NCBI RefSeq assembly: GCF_001613305.1
Contig: NZ_BDCC01000009.1
Coordinates: 372,001 to 436,000 of the forward strand
Direction: 5' to 3'
Length of the DNA: 64,000 nt
Source: Nocardia vaccinii NBRC 15922
Lineage (GTDB): Bacteria > Actinomycetota > Actinomycetes > Mycobacteriales > Mycobacteriaceae
Shown here: positions 48,098 through 57,018 of the stretch, piece after piece
Numbering within the stretch: position 1 is the stretch's first letter
Layout of the letters: every line of letters starts with the position of its first letter
Notes under the pieces: model-generated
What the model saw: only the letters and a program-made list of their open reading frames with translations
Database searches by the model: none
What the model was told of the DNA's origin: nothing
Made by a program: the position numbers and the translations under genes

Positions 48098-49116
48098 GAT
48101 CGGGTAAGGCGGCAACCGGGTTCGGCCTGTTCGCGGTCGTCGCGGTGCTGCTCACATACACCATGTACTCGACCCTGCAACGTTCGGTTTCCGGTGCGAC
48201 GCAGAGCTATTCAGCGATCTTCTCCGATGTGCTCGGCCTGCGGGCCGGCGACGACATCCGGATGGCCGGGGTCCGGGTGGGCCGGGTCGACAAGATCGAT
48301 TTCGGCGACGACTACCGGGCCAAGGTGGATTTCCGGATCGAATCCGATCAGCATCCGACGAATACCACCAAGGCCCTGGTGCGTTATCAGAATCTCATCG
48401 GCCAGCGGTACATCGCGCTCATGCCCGGCCGGGATCCCGGTACGCTGCTGCCGCCGGGCGGGCAGATCCCGATCCAGCGCACCGAACCATCCTTCGACGT
48501 CTCCGCGCTGCTGTCCGGATTCGAGCCGTTGTTCTCGGTACTTCAGCCCGATCAGGTGAACTCGTTGTCCAAGACGCTGATTCAGGCCTTGCAGGGTAAC
48601 GACGTATCGATGAGCGAGCTGATCACCCAGGCCGCGCAGTTGGCCACCACCTTCGGTCAGCGCGACAAGATCCTCGGCGACGTGGTGACCAATCTCAGCT
48701 CGGTCGTCACCGGCCTGGCGCATCGCAGCGGTGACCTGGAAACGCTGATAGCCCAGACGCGTTCGCTGATGGACGGCCTGTACGCGCAGGGCTCGGCGTT
48801 GAAGAGTTCGGTCGATCGGGTGGCCGCGTCCACCGATTCGCTGGTCGGTCTCATCTCGCAGGTCAAGCCCGGTGTGGCCGCGGCGCAGAACAAGGCCACC
48901 AGCGGTATCGCACTGCTGCTGACCAACGGCGCGGCACTGGACACCGCGGCGGTCGAACTGCCGAACTTCCTCAACCGGGTGGCGCAGTTCTCCGGCAACG
49001 GCGCATACGGCAACGCCTATCTGTGCACCCTGGACGTCTCGCTGTGGGGTGTGCTGCTCCCGCCGGGGCTGTTCTCCCAGGTCGGCGGCAATTCACATTC
49101 GGAGGTGTGCCGATGA
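48094..49116 (+). CDS. mceB: MceB-type lipid-transfer protein
   Basis: Second Mce protein, 340 residues. It has a TM anchor (about 8-28), the MCE domain with LRAGDDIRMAGVRVGRVDKI, and a long helical region predicted to form the channel. The C-terminal YLCTLDVSLWG segment, with a Cys near the end, is usual in this subfamily. ATG 48094 overlaps the TGA of the frameshifted mceA tail, the normal operon spacing; the 4-nt overlap with mceC is also typical. If the mceA frame is not corrected, this domain is also made as the C-terminal half of a fusion. Confidence 0.9.
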   Translation: MRSGKAATGFGLFAVVAVLLTYTMYSTLQRSVSGATQSYSAIFSDVLGLRAGDDIRMAGVRVGRVDKIDFGDDYRAKVDFRIESDQHPTNTTKALVRYQNLIGQRYIALMPGRDPGTLLPPGGQIPIQRTEPSFDVSALLSGFEPLFSVLQPDQVNSLSKTLIQALQGNDVSMSELITQAAQLATTFGQRDKILGDVVTNLSSVVTGLAHRSGDLETLIAQTRSLMDGLYAQGSALKSSVDRVAASTDSLVGLISQVKPGVAAAQNKATSGIALLLTNGAALDTAAVELPNFLNRVAQFSGNGAYGNAYLCTLDVSLWGVLLPPGLFSQVGGNSHSEVCR

Positions 49117-50150
49117 TGGCACGGCTACGGGCGGTGCGGCTGCGGCCGGTGCCACTGCCCGGATTTCTCGGCAACAAATTCCTGCGGCTGGGTCTGCTCG
49201 CCGCGGCCGTCGTGGTGGTGCTGCTGGTGGGTTCCAGTGCGTTGACCCAGGCCAAGCTGGGAGACAAGACGATTCACGCCGAATTCGAGCAGGCCGCCGG
49301 TCTGCGCGCGGGCGCGACCGTGGACGTCTCGGGTATCGAGGTGGGTTCGGTGCGTGCGGTCCGGCTCGCCGGGACCGAGGTCGTCGCGGACCTGCGGGTG
49401 CGTCGCGACCTGCGGCTGGGCCCCGACGCCGAGGCGGCGATCAAACTGGAGACCATCCTGGGCCGCCTGCACGTGGATCTCACACCGGGCAACGGAAACG
49501 GACTGCCGGACAACACGATTCACTTGAGCAACACCAGCGTCCCGTACAACCTGAGCAAGGTCATCCGGGATCCGCGGTACCAGCAGTCCTTCGATCGCAT
49601 CGAGCAGATCGACCCGCAGCAGATGCGCACCGCGCTGGACGCCCTGGACAAGCAGATGGGCGATTCTCCGCAGCTGGCGGTGCAGGCGCTCAACAGCATC
49701 GGCGAGCTGGCCAAGGTGATCGACGACCGCAAGGGCGAGGTCGATTCGTTGTTGAAGGGGATGGCCTCGGTCTCGAAACTGGCCTCGGACAACCAGAACA
49801 GCGTGCTGATGCTGCTCACCCGCGGCGAGGCGATCGGTGCGGCCGTGCAAAAACGCCAGGCCCTGCTGAAGCGGTTGCTGGACAATGTCGCGGCCCTGTC
49901 GAAGCTGTTCCAGGACATGGGCCTGGAGAACAATTCCCAACTCGGCCAGACGATTCGCGATCTGAACACCATGTCCGAGGGCCTGCAGAAGAACAAGGAC
50001 AACCTGGACCGGCTGTACGAGATCATGCCGGTCACCCTGCGTCAGTTCGACAATGTGCTCGGTAACGGCCCGTACGGAGATGTGTACGCCCCGTGGCTGT
50101 TCCCGGACAACTGGCTGTGTTTCGCCCACGCCGTACAGGGGTGCAAGTGA
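49113..50150 (+). CDS. mceC: MceC-type lipid-transfer protein
   Basis: Third Mce protein, 345 residues, with an N-terminal TM anchor (LLAAAVVVVLLVGSSAL, about 28-45) and an MCE domain (about 50-130, AGLRAGATVDVSGIEVGSV). A long helical stretch follows, with many Lys/Glu/Gln, and a short C-terminal segment ends in WLCFAHAVQGCK. The start at 49113 overlaps the mceB stop by 4 nt; the ATG directly after it (49116) is equally possible. It is presumed to insert as part of the hexameric Mce channel. Confidence 0.9.
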   Translation: MMARLRAVRLRPVPLPGFLGNKFLRLGLLAAAVVVVLLVGSSALTQAKLGDKTIHAEFEQAAGLRAGATVDVSGIEVGSVRAVRLAGTEVVADLRVRRDLRLGPDAEAAIKLETILGRLHVDLTPGNGNGLPDNTIHLSNTSVPYNLSKVIRDPRYQQSFDRIEQIDPQQMRTALDALDKQMGDSPQLAVQALNSIGELAKVIDDRKGEVDSLLKGMASVSKLASDNQNSVLMLLTRGEAIGAAVQKRQALLKRLLDNVAALSKLFQDMGLENNSQLGQTIRDLNTMSEGLQKNKDNLDRLYEIMPVTLRQFDNVLGNGPYGDVYAPWLFPDNWLCFAHAVQGCK

Positions 50151-51253
50151 TGAGAATTCGCGCACTGGTCCAACTCGTCACCGTCTGCGCGTTGACCGGA
50201 CTGGCCTCGGGATGCTCGCTGCTGCCGGCCAGCCCGATCTCGATGCCGGGCCGGTATCTGGGCCCGCACCGGCACATCAGCGCCGATTTCGAGAACGTCG
50301 CCGGGCTTTACGCCGGTAACGAGGTCGACGTACTGGGCGTCCCGGTCGGCAAGGTCGACTCGATCGAAGCCGAGGGTAGTTACGTCCAGGTGACGATGGG
50401 TATCGATCCGGGCGTCCAGATACCCGCCGATGCCATGGCCGCGCTGGTGAATCCGCAATTGATCACCAACCGGCACATCGAATTATCGCCCGCCTATTCG
50501 GGTTCCGGTCCGGTGATGGCCGACGACGCTCATATCCCGTTGCCGCGCACCAGGGCTCCGGTCGAGCTCGATCGCATCCTGCAGACGTTCGACCAGATCG
50601 GCACCGCGTTGAAAGGCGACAACCAGACCGGGCCGATGGCGAGCCGGGTCCTGTACCCGCTGCTGAACGGCAACGGGGACAAGCTCCATCAGACCCTCGA
50701 CGAGCTTTCCTCGGCCTTCCGGACCACCCTGGCGAACAAGGACCAGATCTCCGAGACCATCGTCAAACTGAACGACATCACCCAGGTGATTGCCCAGAAT
50801 GATTCGACCGTAAGGGATTTCAGCGGCAAGCTCACCGAACTCGTGGATCTGCTCGGACGCCAGGCGCCCGGTCTGCAGGCCGTGCTCGCCCAGCTCGACG
50901 CGTTCGTCACCAACACCTCGGCCGTGGTGGGGCAGAACAAGGACCAACTGGCCGGTGCGCTGAACCGGTTCGTGGCCATCAGCAACCAGATGCGCGCCAA
51001 CGCGCGCAATCTCACCGAGGTCGTGGACGTCGGCCCATTGATGTTTCAGAACCTGGCCAATGCGACCAGTACCGAACATCAGGCGCTGCGCCTACACGGC
51101 CTGCTGGACAAATCACTGCTCGACGGCGAGGCGCTCGCGACGTTCTGTGAACGCGTGCAGATGCGCCTGGACGGCTGCCGCACCGGAAAGATCGAAGATT
51201 TCGGCCCGGATTTCGGGCTCACCGCCGCACTGCTGGGGATCACGAGAAAATGA
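50150..51253 (+). CDS. mceD: MceD-type lipid-transfer protein with lipobox
   Basis: Fourth Mce protein, 367 residues. Its N-terminus is a lipoprotein-like signal (VTVCALTGLASGCSLLPAS) with Cys at about residue 22, whereas in mycobacterial operons the lipoprotein is usually the fifth. The MCE domain follows (ENVAGLYAGNEVDVLGVPVG). ATG 50150 shares a base with the mceC TGA; GTG 50147 just upstream is an alternative. It overlaps mceE by 4 nt. Confidence 0.89.
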   Translation: MRIRALVQLVTVCALTGLASGCSLLPASPISMPGRYLGPHRHISADFENVAGLYAGNEVDVLGVPVGKVDSIEAEGSYVQVTMGIDPGVQIPADAMAALVNPQLITNRHIELSPAYSGSGPVMADDAHIPLPRTRAPVELDRILQTFDQIGTALKGDNQTGPMASRVLYPLLNGNGDKLHQTLDELSSAFRTTLANKDQISETIVKLNDITQVIAQNDSTVRDFSGKLTELVDLLGRQAPGLQAVLAQLDAFVTNTSAVVGQNKDQLAGALNRFVAISNQMRANARNLTEVVDVGPLMFQNLANATSTEHQALRLHGLLDKSLLDGEALATFCERVQMRLDGCRTGKIEDFGPDFGLTAALLGITRK

Positions 51254-52428
51254 TGCGACACATGCGAGTCCGCACCGCGGCCGCGCTGGTGACGGCCGCC
51301 GCACTGTTCGGCGCGTCGAGCTGCGCGGTCACGGTGCAGAACCTGCCGATGCCCAAACCCGGCATCGGCGGTCCCGGCTATACCCTGCACGCCGCCTTCC
51401 AGGACGCGCTCAACCTGCCCGATCACGCGCACGTCCGGATCGGCGGCAGTGATATCGGCATCGTCACCAAGATCACGACCACGAATTTCATCGCCGACGT
51501 GCAGATGCGCATCCGCGACGACATCCGCCTCCCCTCGGGCACCACGGCCGAACTGCGACAGGCCACCCCGCTGGGGGACATGTTCGTCGCGATGACGCTG
51601 CCCACCGCACAACAGGCCGGCCCCGAGCTGAAACCGGGCGCGACGATCGGCCTGGATCGGACCGGCACCGCGGCCTCGGTGGAGCAGCTGATGATGTCGA
51701 TCGCCATGCTGGTCAACGGCGGCGGCATCAATCAGGCCGCGCAGATCACCTCCGAGATGAACTCCATGTTCGGCGGACGCGCACCGGAACTGGCACATCT
51801 GCTGTCCGAGCTGACCACGGTGATCACCGATCTGAACAAGCGCACCGGCGATATCGACGGCGCGCTCGCCGGAATGAATTCGCTCGCCGGCGAACTGGCA
51901 AGGCACAAGGCCGAACTCGGTGCGGCTGCCGATGCGTTCCCGAAACTGCTCGGACTGTTCGACGAGAACGACCAGCGCATCGTGGACCTGACCACCAAGG
52001 TGGCCACCACGATGGACGCGATGGGCGATTTCACCAACACCACCGGACCGCAATTCCTGAGCCTGTTCGACAGCATTCAGAAGCTGATGTCCGGATTCAC
52101 CCAGATGGGCGACAATTTCACCCAGTCGCTCGCGGAATTGCACACGCTGTATCCCTCGCTGATGGCGAGTATGCGCGGGCCGGTACTGGCGGTCGCGGCG
52201 ACGGTTTCCTATCTGAGCGTCGGCGCGCTGACCGATCCGAAGGGCAGCCGGTGGCCCGAGGTCGGTGATGTGCCCGCGTTCATCGGCAGCCTCGCGCAGG
52301 TGCTGGCGAAGGTGTTCGGACGGATCACCAGTCCCCCGCAGCCCGTTCCCGGAACATCGTCGAGCACAACGAATCCCACGCTCCCGTCGCCGATTCCGGG
52401 TGTGCCCGTGCAGGGCGGTGCGCGATGA
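51250..52428 (+). CDS. mceE: MceE-type lipoprotein (LprK-like)
   Basis: Fifth Mce protein, 392 residues, the position of the lipoprotein LprK in mycobacterial mce operons. The signal ends in a lipobox (AALFGASSC) with the lipid-modified Cys near residue 25. The MCE domain (about 44-120, LPDHAHVRIGGSDIGIV) and a helical region follow, then a Pro/Ser/Thr-rich C-terminal tail. It overlaps mceD and mceF by 4 nt each, so the operon is translated as a coupled series. Confidence 0.91.
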   Translation: MMRHMRVRTAAALVTAAALFGASSCAVTVQNLPMPKPGIGGPGYTLHAAFQDALNLPDHAHVRIGGSDIGIVTKITTTNFIADVQMRIRDDIRLPSGTTAELRQATPLGDMFVAMTLPTAQQAGPELKPGATIGLDRTGTAASVEQLMMSIAMLVNGGGINQAAQITSEMNSMFGGRAPELAHLLSELTTVITDLNKRTGDIDGALAGMNSLAGELARHKAELGAAADAFPKLLGLFDENDQRIVDLTTKVATTMDAMGDFTNTTGPQFLSLFDSIQKLMSGFTQMGDNFTQSLAELHTLYPSLMASMRGPVLAVAATVSYLSVGALTDPKGSRWPEVGDVPAFIGSLAQVLAKVFGRITSPPQPVPGTSSSTTNPTLPSPIPGVPVQGGAR

Positions 52429-53600
52429 ATCCGCCGCTGTGGCAATGGCTGGTGCGCAAACGCGTCGCCCTGGCCAATCTCGGACTGGTCCTGGTGTTGT
52501 TGCTCGGATCGGGCTATCTGGGCCGGGAAGTGCTGCGGTTCAACCCGTTTGCGCGCACGTTCCAGGTAACCGTGGATTTGGCGAACTCCGGCGGGCTGCT
52601 GCCCGGCGACGACGTCACTTTCCGCGGCACCCGCGTCGGGAAGGTGAGCGATGTGCGCGTCTCGGGCGACGGGATCACCGCGGTCGCGGCCATCGATGCG
52701 GGCACGAAGATCCCGATCGGCGGCACCGTGCACGTGGGCCGGTTGTCCGCCGCCGGTGAGCAGTACCTGGACTTCCGCCCGGACGCCGACACCGGCCCCT
52801 ATCTGACCGACGGTTCGACCGTCGAGCGCGCCCGCACCAGCGTGCCCGTCCCGATCCAGAACGTGCTCACCGATATGAGCGGGCTGATCAGCGGATTGAA
52901 TCCGGACCGGCTGGATGTCGTGATCAACGAGCTGGACAAGGCGCTGGCCGGCGGTCCGGACATGATGCGCAATATGATCGCCGGGATCAGTACGGCCATG
53001 GCCGGGCTGAGCAATCTGCTGCCGCAGACTCGTCAGCTGATCGAGAACCTCGAGGTCATCGCCGATACCACCCAGCACGCGCAACCGGATCTGGGCACCC
53101 TCACCGCACGCGGCACCGCGCTGTTCCAGCAGGCCCGCGCGGCCGACGGGGAGATTCGCGAACTGCTGGACCAGGGTCCTGGGGATCTGGCCACCCTCGG
53201 TGGGGTCGTCACGCAGAACCAGGATCCGATGACCGATCTGGTGATCAACTTCGTCGCCATCACCAAGGCGGCCAAACTGCGGCAGCCCGCTATCGAAGCG
53301 CTGTTTCCCGCGCTGCGCCAAGGCATCCAGGCCCTGGGCGTACCTGCCCACGACGGCAGCTATCACACCCTCGTCGATCCCTGGCCGCGCCCGAGCTGCG
53401 ACTACAAGACGATTCCGGTCGCGCCGACGAATATCGCCGACACCCGCGTCCGCCTCTACAACTACTGCGTGACCGACAACCCTGCACTTCAGGTACGCGG
53501 CTCGGCCGACGCTCCGCGGCCCAACGTGCCCGACAACGGCTCCGGCCCGCCTCCGGGCGTCACCGGCAACGAACTGTCCCGCCCCATCTCCGGCAACTGA
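52425..53600 (+). CDS. mceF: MceF-type lipid-transfer protein
   Basis: Sixth and last Mce protein, 391 residues. It has a TM anchor (LVLVLLLGSGYLG, about 20-33), the MCE domain (LLPGDDVTFRGTRVGKVSDV), helices, and a C-terminal tail rich in Pro, Gly and Asn. Its stop lies 15 nt before the Mas-type gene. The set of six in the canonical order makes this a complete mce locus apart from the separate ATPase. Confidence 0.91.
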   Translation: MNPPLWQWLVRKRVALANLGLVLVLLLGSGYLGREVLRFNPFARTFQVTVDLANSGGLLPGDDVTFRGTRVGKVSDVRVSGDGITAVAAIDAGTKIPIGGTVHVGRLSAAGEQYLDFRPDADTGPYLTDGSTVERARTSVPVPIQNVLTDMSGLISGLNPDRLDVVINELDKALAGGPDMMRNMIAGISTAMAGLSNLLPQTRQLIENLEVIADTTQHAQPDLGTLTARGTALFQQARAADGEIRELLDQGPGDLATLGGVVTQNQDPMTDLVINFVAITKAAKLRQPAIEALFPALRQGIQALGVPAHDGSYHTLVDPWPRPSCDYKTIPVAPTNIADTRVRLYNYCVTDNPALQVRGSADAPRPNVPDNGSGPPPGVTGNELSRPISGN

Positions 53601-53614
53601 GGAGCCGAATCTCC

Positions 53615-54577
53615 ATGAGCGACAGGGTGACCGACTCCCACGGACCCGCGACTGCCCACGCCGACGGCACAGCCGAAACGTCCAACACCAGCACCGAATC
53701 AACCGGCAGCGCTACCGCCGAATCCATCCGCGCCGACGCCGCTCGGAATGCGGCAACCGACACCGGCTCGGACGGTTGTCGAGAGCGCGGAACCAGCAGT
53801 GCCGCAGGCGATTCCGCTGCCAGCGAGGCGATCGCGAGGCACACCGAATCCGCTGTCACCGAGACCGAGGATGGGGCGGGAGCTCCCGACCGGCGAACCG
53901 CGCTCGAAACCGGCCGAATCACAGCGGAATCCGCTGAGGACGGCACCGGCGCGGACGAATCCGGCGCCGCGGCTGTCGACGCACCGGCCGGAGCGGAATC
54001 CGGCGCCGACGAGCCGGGTTCGACCGAGGTGGCCGCAGGTCGTACCCGGCGGTCGCGCCGCCGGCGGCTCGGCCGGACAGGGCGGGTCGCGGTGTCCTGT
54101 GCCGCCGCGATCCTGCTCATCGCGGCGGTCGCGTCGAGTGGGTACTTCTACCTTCAGGACCAGCACGACAAGTCGACGCTGTCCGCGCGGGAACAGGCTC
54201 GCGACACCGCCTGCAAGTACGGGCCGGTACTGGCCACCTACGACTCGAAACATCTGGACGCGTACTTCCACGCGGTACTCGCTGGTGCGACCGGGGACTG
54301 GCACAGACAATTCGACTCCACCAGTAAGGACCTGCGCGACGTGCTGGTCAAAGGCGAGGTGACGACCACGGTGAGCGACGTCCAGTGCGCGATCATCTCC
54401 GGCGACGCCACCTCCGCGCAGGCCATCGTGGTGGTCGGGCAGTCCATCAGCAGCCTCGGCACGCAGGGCAAACCCGAACCCGGACAGCTCTCCATCTCGA
54501 TGCGCCTGGAAAAGGACGGCGATCGCTGGCTGGTGAACAAGGTCGACTCCCCGCTGGCGACGCCACCGGGCTCCTAG
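53615..54577 (+). CDS. Mce-associated membrane protein (Mas type)
   Basis: A single-pass membrane protein of 320 residues that closes the mce operon. Its first ~145 residues are low-complexity, rich in Ala, Glu, Ser, Thr and Gly, and probably disordered in the cytosol. They lead through a run of Arg (TRRSRRRRLGRTGR) into one TM helix (about 154-176). The outer domain (about 177-320) has the NTF2-like pattern of Mas proteins, which are thought to stabilise Mce complexes. ATG 53615 has GAGGAG upstream. The N-terminal extension is long for the family. Confidence 0.85.
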   Translation: MSDRVTDSHGPATAHADGTAETSNTSTESTGSATAESIRADAARNAATDTGSDGCRERGTSSAAGDSAASEAIARHTESAVTETEDGAGAPDRRTALETGRITAESAEDGTGADESGAAAVDAPAGAESGADEPGSTEVAAGRTRRSRRRRLGRTGRVAVSCAAAILLIAAVASSGYFYLQDQHDKSTLSAREQARDTACKYGPVLATYDSKHLDAYFHAVLAGATGDWHRQFDSTSKDLRDVLVKGEVTTTVSDVQCAIISGDATSAQAIVVVGQSISSLGTQGKPEPGQLSISMRLEKDGDRWLVNKVDSPLATPPGS

Positions 54578-54644
54578 CACGGTACGGCAACCGCGCCGGT
54601 AGCACAGGTCGGCGACATATCGCCTGCTGGCTACCATAGCGATC
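54578..54644 (+). promoter_or_regulatory. Putative promoter of the Mce3R-like regulator transcript
   Basis: TACCAT (54632-54637) is followed by 7 nt and an ATG (54645) that opens a 9-codon frame. The spacing suggests a leaderless transcript starting at that ATG. The regulator would then be transcribed apart from the mce operon as well as by read-through. Confidence 0.38.
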
Positions 54645-54674
54645 ATGAACACTCCGGGAGTGCCACGGCGGTGA
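54645..54674 (+). CDS. 9-residue leader ORF upstream of the Mce3R-like gene
   Basis: ATG AAC ACT ... CGG TGA encodes MNTPGVPRR. Its TGA overlaps the GTG of a second small frame. It is supported only by the promoter-like hexamer and the chain of overlaps. Confidence 0.3.
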   Translation: MNTPGVPRR

Positions 54675-54763
54675 ACCCACCGCGACGGCAACCCGCCAGC
54701 CGCGTGCGCACACCGAAATCCGGGGTGCGCGCGCCGTCACCGAAAGACAGGCCAGCACTGTGA
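54671..54763 (+). CDS. 30-residue leader ORF coupled to the Mce3R-like gene
   Basis: A GTG-initiated frame (MNPPRRQPASRV...) of 30 basic, Pro-rich residues. Its TGA (54761-54763) overlaps the GTG start of the regulator (54760-54762). The organisation resembles the repeat-encoded mini-ORFs at 46.5 and 63.2 kb, but the shared GTAACCACG core is absent. Confidence 0.35.
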   Translation: MNPPRRQPASRVRTPKSGVRAPSPKDRPAL

Positions 54764-56010
54764 GCCGAGGTCAGCGCGGTACCGCGCACTCAGCAGAGGT
54801 ATCGAAGACCGGAAAACCCGAACGGGTGATTCGCCGCCGCCCCAAGAATCGCCGGGCGCAGATCGCGGCGACCTCGGCGGCCGCCTTCGGCTCTCTCGGC
54901 TATCACGGCGTGAGCATGGAGGACATCGCCTCCCGCCTCGGCATCTCCTCCGCGGCCCTGTACCGGCACTATCCGAGCAAATACGCGCTGTTCCGCGAGG
55001 AACTGCTGCGGCTGGGCGCGGCCACCGTCGCGACGGTCACGCTGCCCGACGAGGCGGCGGACTGGACCCCGGAACAGCGGCTCGGTCACGTGATCGACGC
55101 GATGATCGCCGACACCATCGCCAATCGCCCGACGGTCGCACTGACTCGCTGGGAGCGGCGCTATCTGGACGACACCGACCGCGAAACCCTCGACGAGCAG
55201 TTCCGCACATCGATCGCAGTGGTGCGCAGATTGATCGACGATCTGCGCCCGGAGCTGGGTAGCCGGGACAGCCTGGTGCGCTCGGTGACCTTGTTCAGCG
55301 TGATCAGCAGCATCGGTGACCATCACGCCGCGCTCCCGGTGAAACCACTGACAGCCGTGCTGAATTCAGCTGCGTGGGCGGTGGTCCGCGCGGATCTGCC
55401 CGAACCCCAAGTGGATCCGCGCACACCCCGTGCGGTGGAGATCCCGCAATCGTTCAAACACGAACTGCTGCTGAAGAAGGCGGTGGAGCTGTTCCACGAG
55501 CGCGGTTATCCGAACGTCAGCGTCGAGGACATCGCGACGGCCGCGGAACTGTCGGCGGCCTCGGCGGTATACCGCTACTACCGCAGTAAGAGCGATCTGC
55601 TGGCCGCCGCGTTCCGGCGGGCCGCCGATCGGATGGCGGGCGCGATCGGACCAGCGACCGCCTCGTCGAACAGCCCGGCCGAGGCCTTGTCGAAGCTGAT
55701 CGATCTGTACGTCGCGGGCTGTTTCGCCGAGCGCGAGCTGACTTTCGTCTATTACGCGGAATTCGGCCACATTCCGGCCGAGGAGCGCACCATGCTGCGC
55801 AACGTCCAGCGGCTGATCGTGGCCGAATGGGTGACGCTGCTGGTCCAGGTTCGTCCGGAACTTTCCCAGGCCCAAGCCCGCATCCTGGTCCAGGCCGCCT
55901 TCAGCCTCGTGGTCGACCTGGGCCGGGTCTTCGGGGAGGGCGATCGAATCTGTCCCCGGGACCGCGTCATCAGCCTGCTCGAGGTGACTCTGTTCGGCGA
56001 ACCGCACTGA
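54760..56010 (+). CDS. Double-TetR transcriptional regulator, Mce3R-like
   Basis: A cytosolic DNA-binding regulator of 416 residues with two complete TetR units in tandem. The first HTH is at about 33-80 (VSMEDIASRLGISSAALYRH) and the second at about 233-290 (VSVEDIATAAELSAASAVYR), each with its own ligand-binding half. Two-domain TetR proteins of this length are rare; Mce3R of M. tuberculosis, which represses the mce3 operon, has this layout. Location at the end of a mce operon supports a role in its control. GTG 54760 is chosen for length and for the overlap with the leader frame. Confidence 0.87.
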   Translation: MSRGQRGTAHSAEVSKTGKPERVIRRRPKNRRAQIAATSAAAFGSLGYHGVSMEDIASRLGISSAALYRHYPSKYALFREELLRLGAATVATVTLPDEAADWTPEQRLGHVIDAMIADTIANRPTVALTRWERRYLDDTDRETLDEQFRTSIAVVRRLIDDLRPELGSRDSLVRSVTLFSVISSIGDHHAALPVKPLTAVLNSAAWAVVRADLPEPQVDPRTPRAVEIPQSFKHELLLKKAVELFHERGYPNVSVEDIATAAELSAASAVYRYYRSKSDLLAAAFRRAADRMAGAIGPATASSNSPAEALSKLIDLYVAGCFAERELTFVYYAEFGHIPAEERTMLRNVQRLIVAEWVTLLVQVRPELSQAQARILVQAAFSLVVDLGRVFGEGDRICPRDRVISLLEVTLFGEPH

Positions 56011-56054
56011 CTTCGGACGTACGCTGCACTGCGCGCCGATTCCCCTGTGCGACT

Positions 56055-56705
56055 TCAGGCTCCGAAGCGCGGCCAAGGATAGAACGCCAGGTGCAGCAAC
56101 AGGATCACCAGCAGGGCGAGGATGATCGCGGCGATCGGGTGAGCGCGACGCTCCAGGTAGCCGATGGTGCGAAACAGCGTGGGGAACGGCACTTCTCGCG
56201 CGAAGAACATCGCCAGCACACTGGGCACGACCACCCACAGCACCGCGATGAGTCCGTAGAGCACGTACGCGCCGACGTAGCTGCCCGGATGCATCTGCCG
56301 GGCGCCGGGCGCGACAGCGAGCCCGAGCACGAGTCCGGCGATGGCCACCACCAGATACCAGCCCATGCCGGCGGATCGCACGGCCTCCGCGTCACGGGTG
56401 GCCCGGCCGTTGGCCGTGGTCTGGTGCCCCGCCACGACCCGCGGCCGGGACGGATGCGTAAGCAACTGCGGCACAGCGTAATACCCGAGGACGCAGATCA
56501 CGAACACCACCACCAGGCGCACCCAGGAATGCGCCGCCTCGAGATGTCCGATCGTGGCGGAGATCGTCGGCCAATCCCCCACTCCGAACACCGAAGCGAG
56601 CTCCGGCCCGGCGATCGCCGCTGCCGCCAGACCCCACATCAGATATCCCCAGTATTCCGCCGACCATCCGCGAATCTCCCGCGCGTCGGCCACAACCTCG
56701 CTCAT
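56055..56705 (-). CDS. Multi-pass membrane protein of unknown function
   Basis: A 216-residue protein from the ATG at 56705, with about five hydrophobic segments (residues roughly 15-35, 55-75, 107-127, 140-165 and 188-210). I recognise no family motif. An AGGGGG run lies only 2 nt before this ATG, so the start is uncertain; an N-terminal extension in the same frame looks less protein-like. It converges with the Mce3R-like gene (44 nt apart). Confidence 0.68.
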   Translation of the reverse strand: MSEVVADAREIRGWSAEYWGYLMWGLAAAAIAGPELASVFGVGDWPTISATIGHLEAAHSWVRLVVVFVICVLGYYAVPQLLTHPSRPRVVAGHQTTANGRATRDAEAVRSAGMGWYLVVAIAGLVLGLAVAPGARQMHPGSYVGAYVLYGLIAVLWVVVPSVLAMFFAREVPFPTLFRTIGYLERRAHPIAAIILALLVILLLHLAFYPWPRFGA

Positions 56706-57018
56706 ACCCCCTGGTGTACCACCGGTAACCGGCGAACGCCCCGCCTCGCACAGACCAGATGCCACACCGACACCTGTCCGCAACGTCGCACCCGGAACCG
56801 TTGCCGCGCAACCGCACCGGTCCGCTGTACGGGCTCCCGCCACTGTGCGGCAACGCCACCGTCTCGACCGCACAGGCCACCGGGCCGGCCAGTCCGGCGA
56901 TCACCGCGACCGCCGCGGTGTACGACGCCGAACCGACGCACCGGCGAGTGAACGCCGCACCCACATCGCGGTGGGCGGTTCGTCGACGGTGATGCCGCTG
57001 CCCGGGTCGAGCGGGTGG
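56706..57018. other. Intergenic region between a membrane protein gene and nrtR
   Basis: About 310 nt of GC-rich sequence without a convincing gene or regulatory site. A minus-strand frame beginning at 56964 (MGAAFTRRCVGSASYTAAVA...) starts like a secreted peptide, but it continues across the membrane protein start in another frame. Confidence 0.35.

Noticed and set aside
56392..56964. Minus-strand frame with a signal-peptide-like start (MGAAFTRRCVGSASYTAAVA)
   Set aside because: It runs through the membrane protein gene in another frame, and its later part is not protein-like. At most a short secreted peptide upstream of 56705 is possible.
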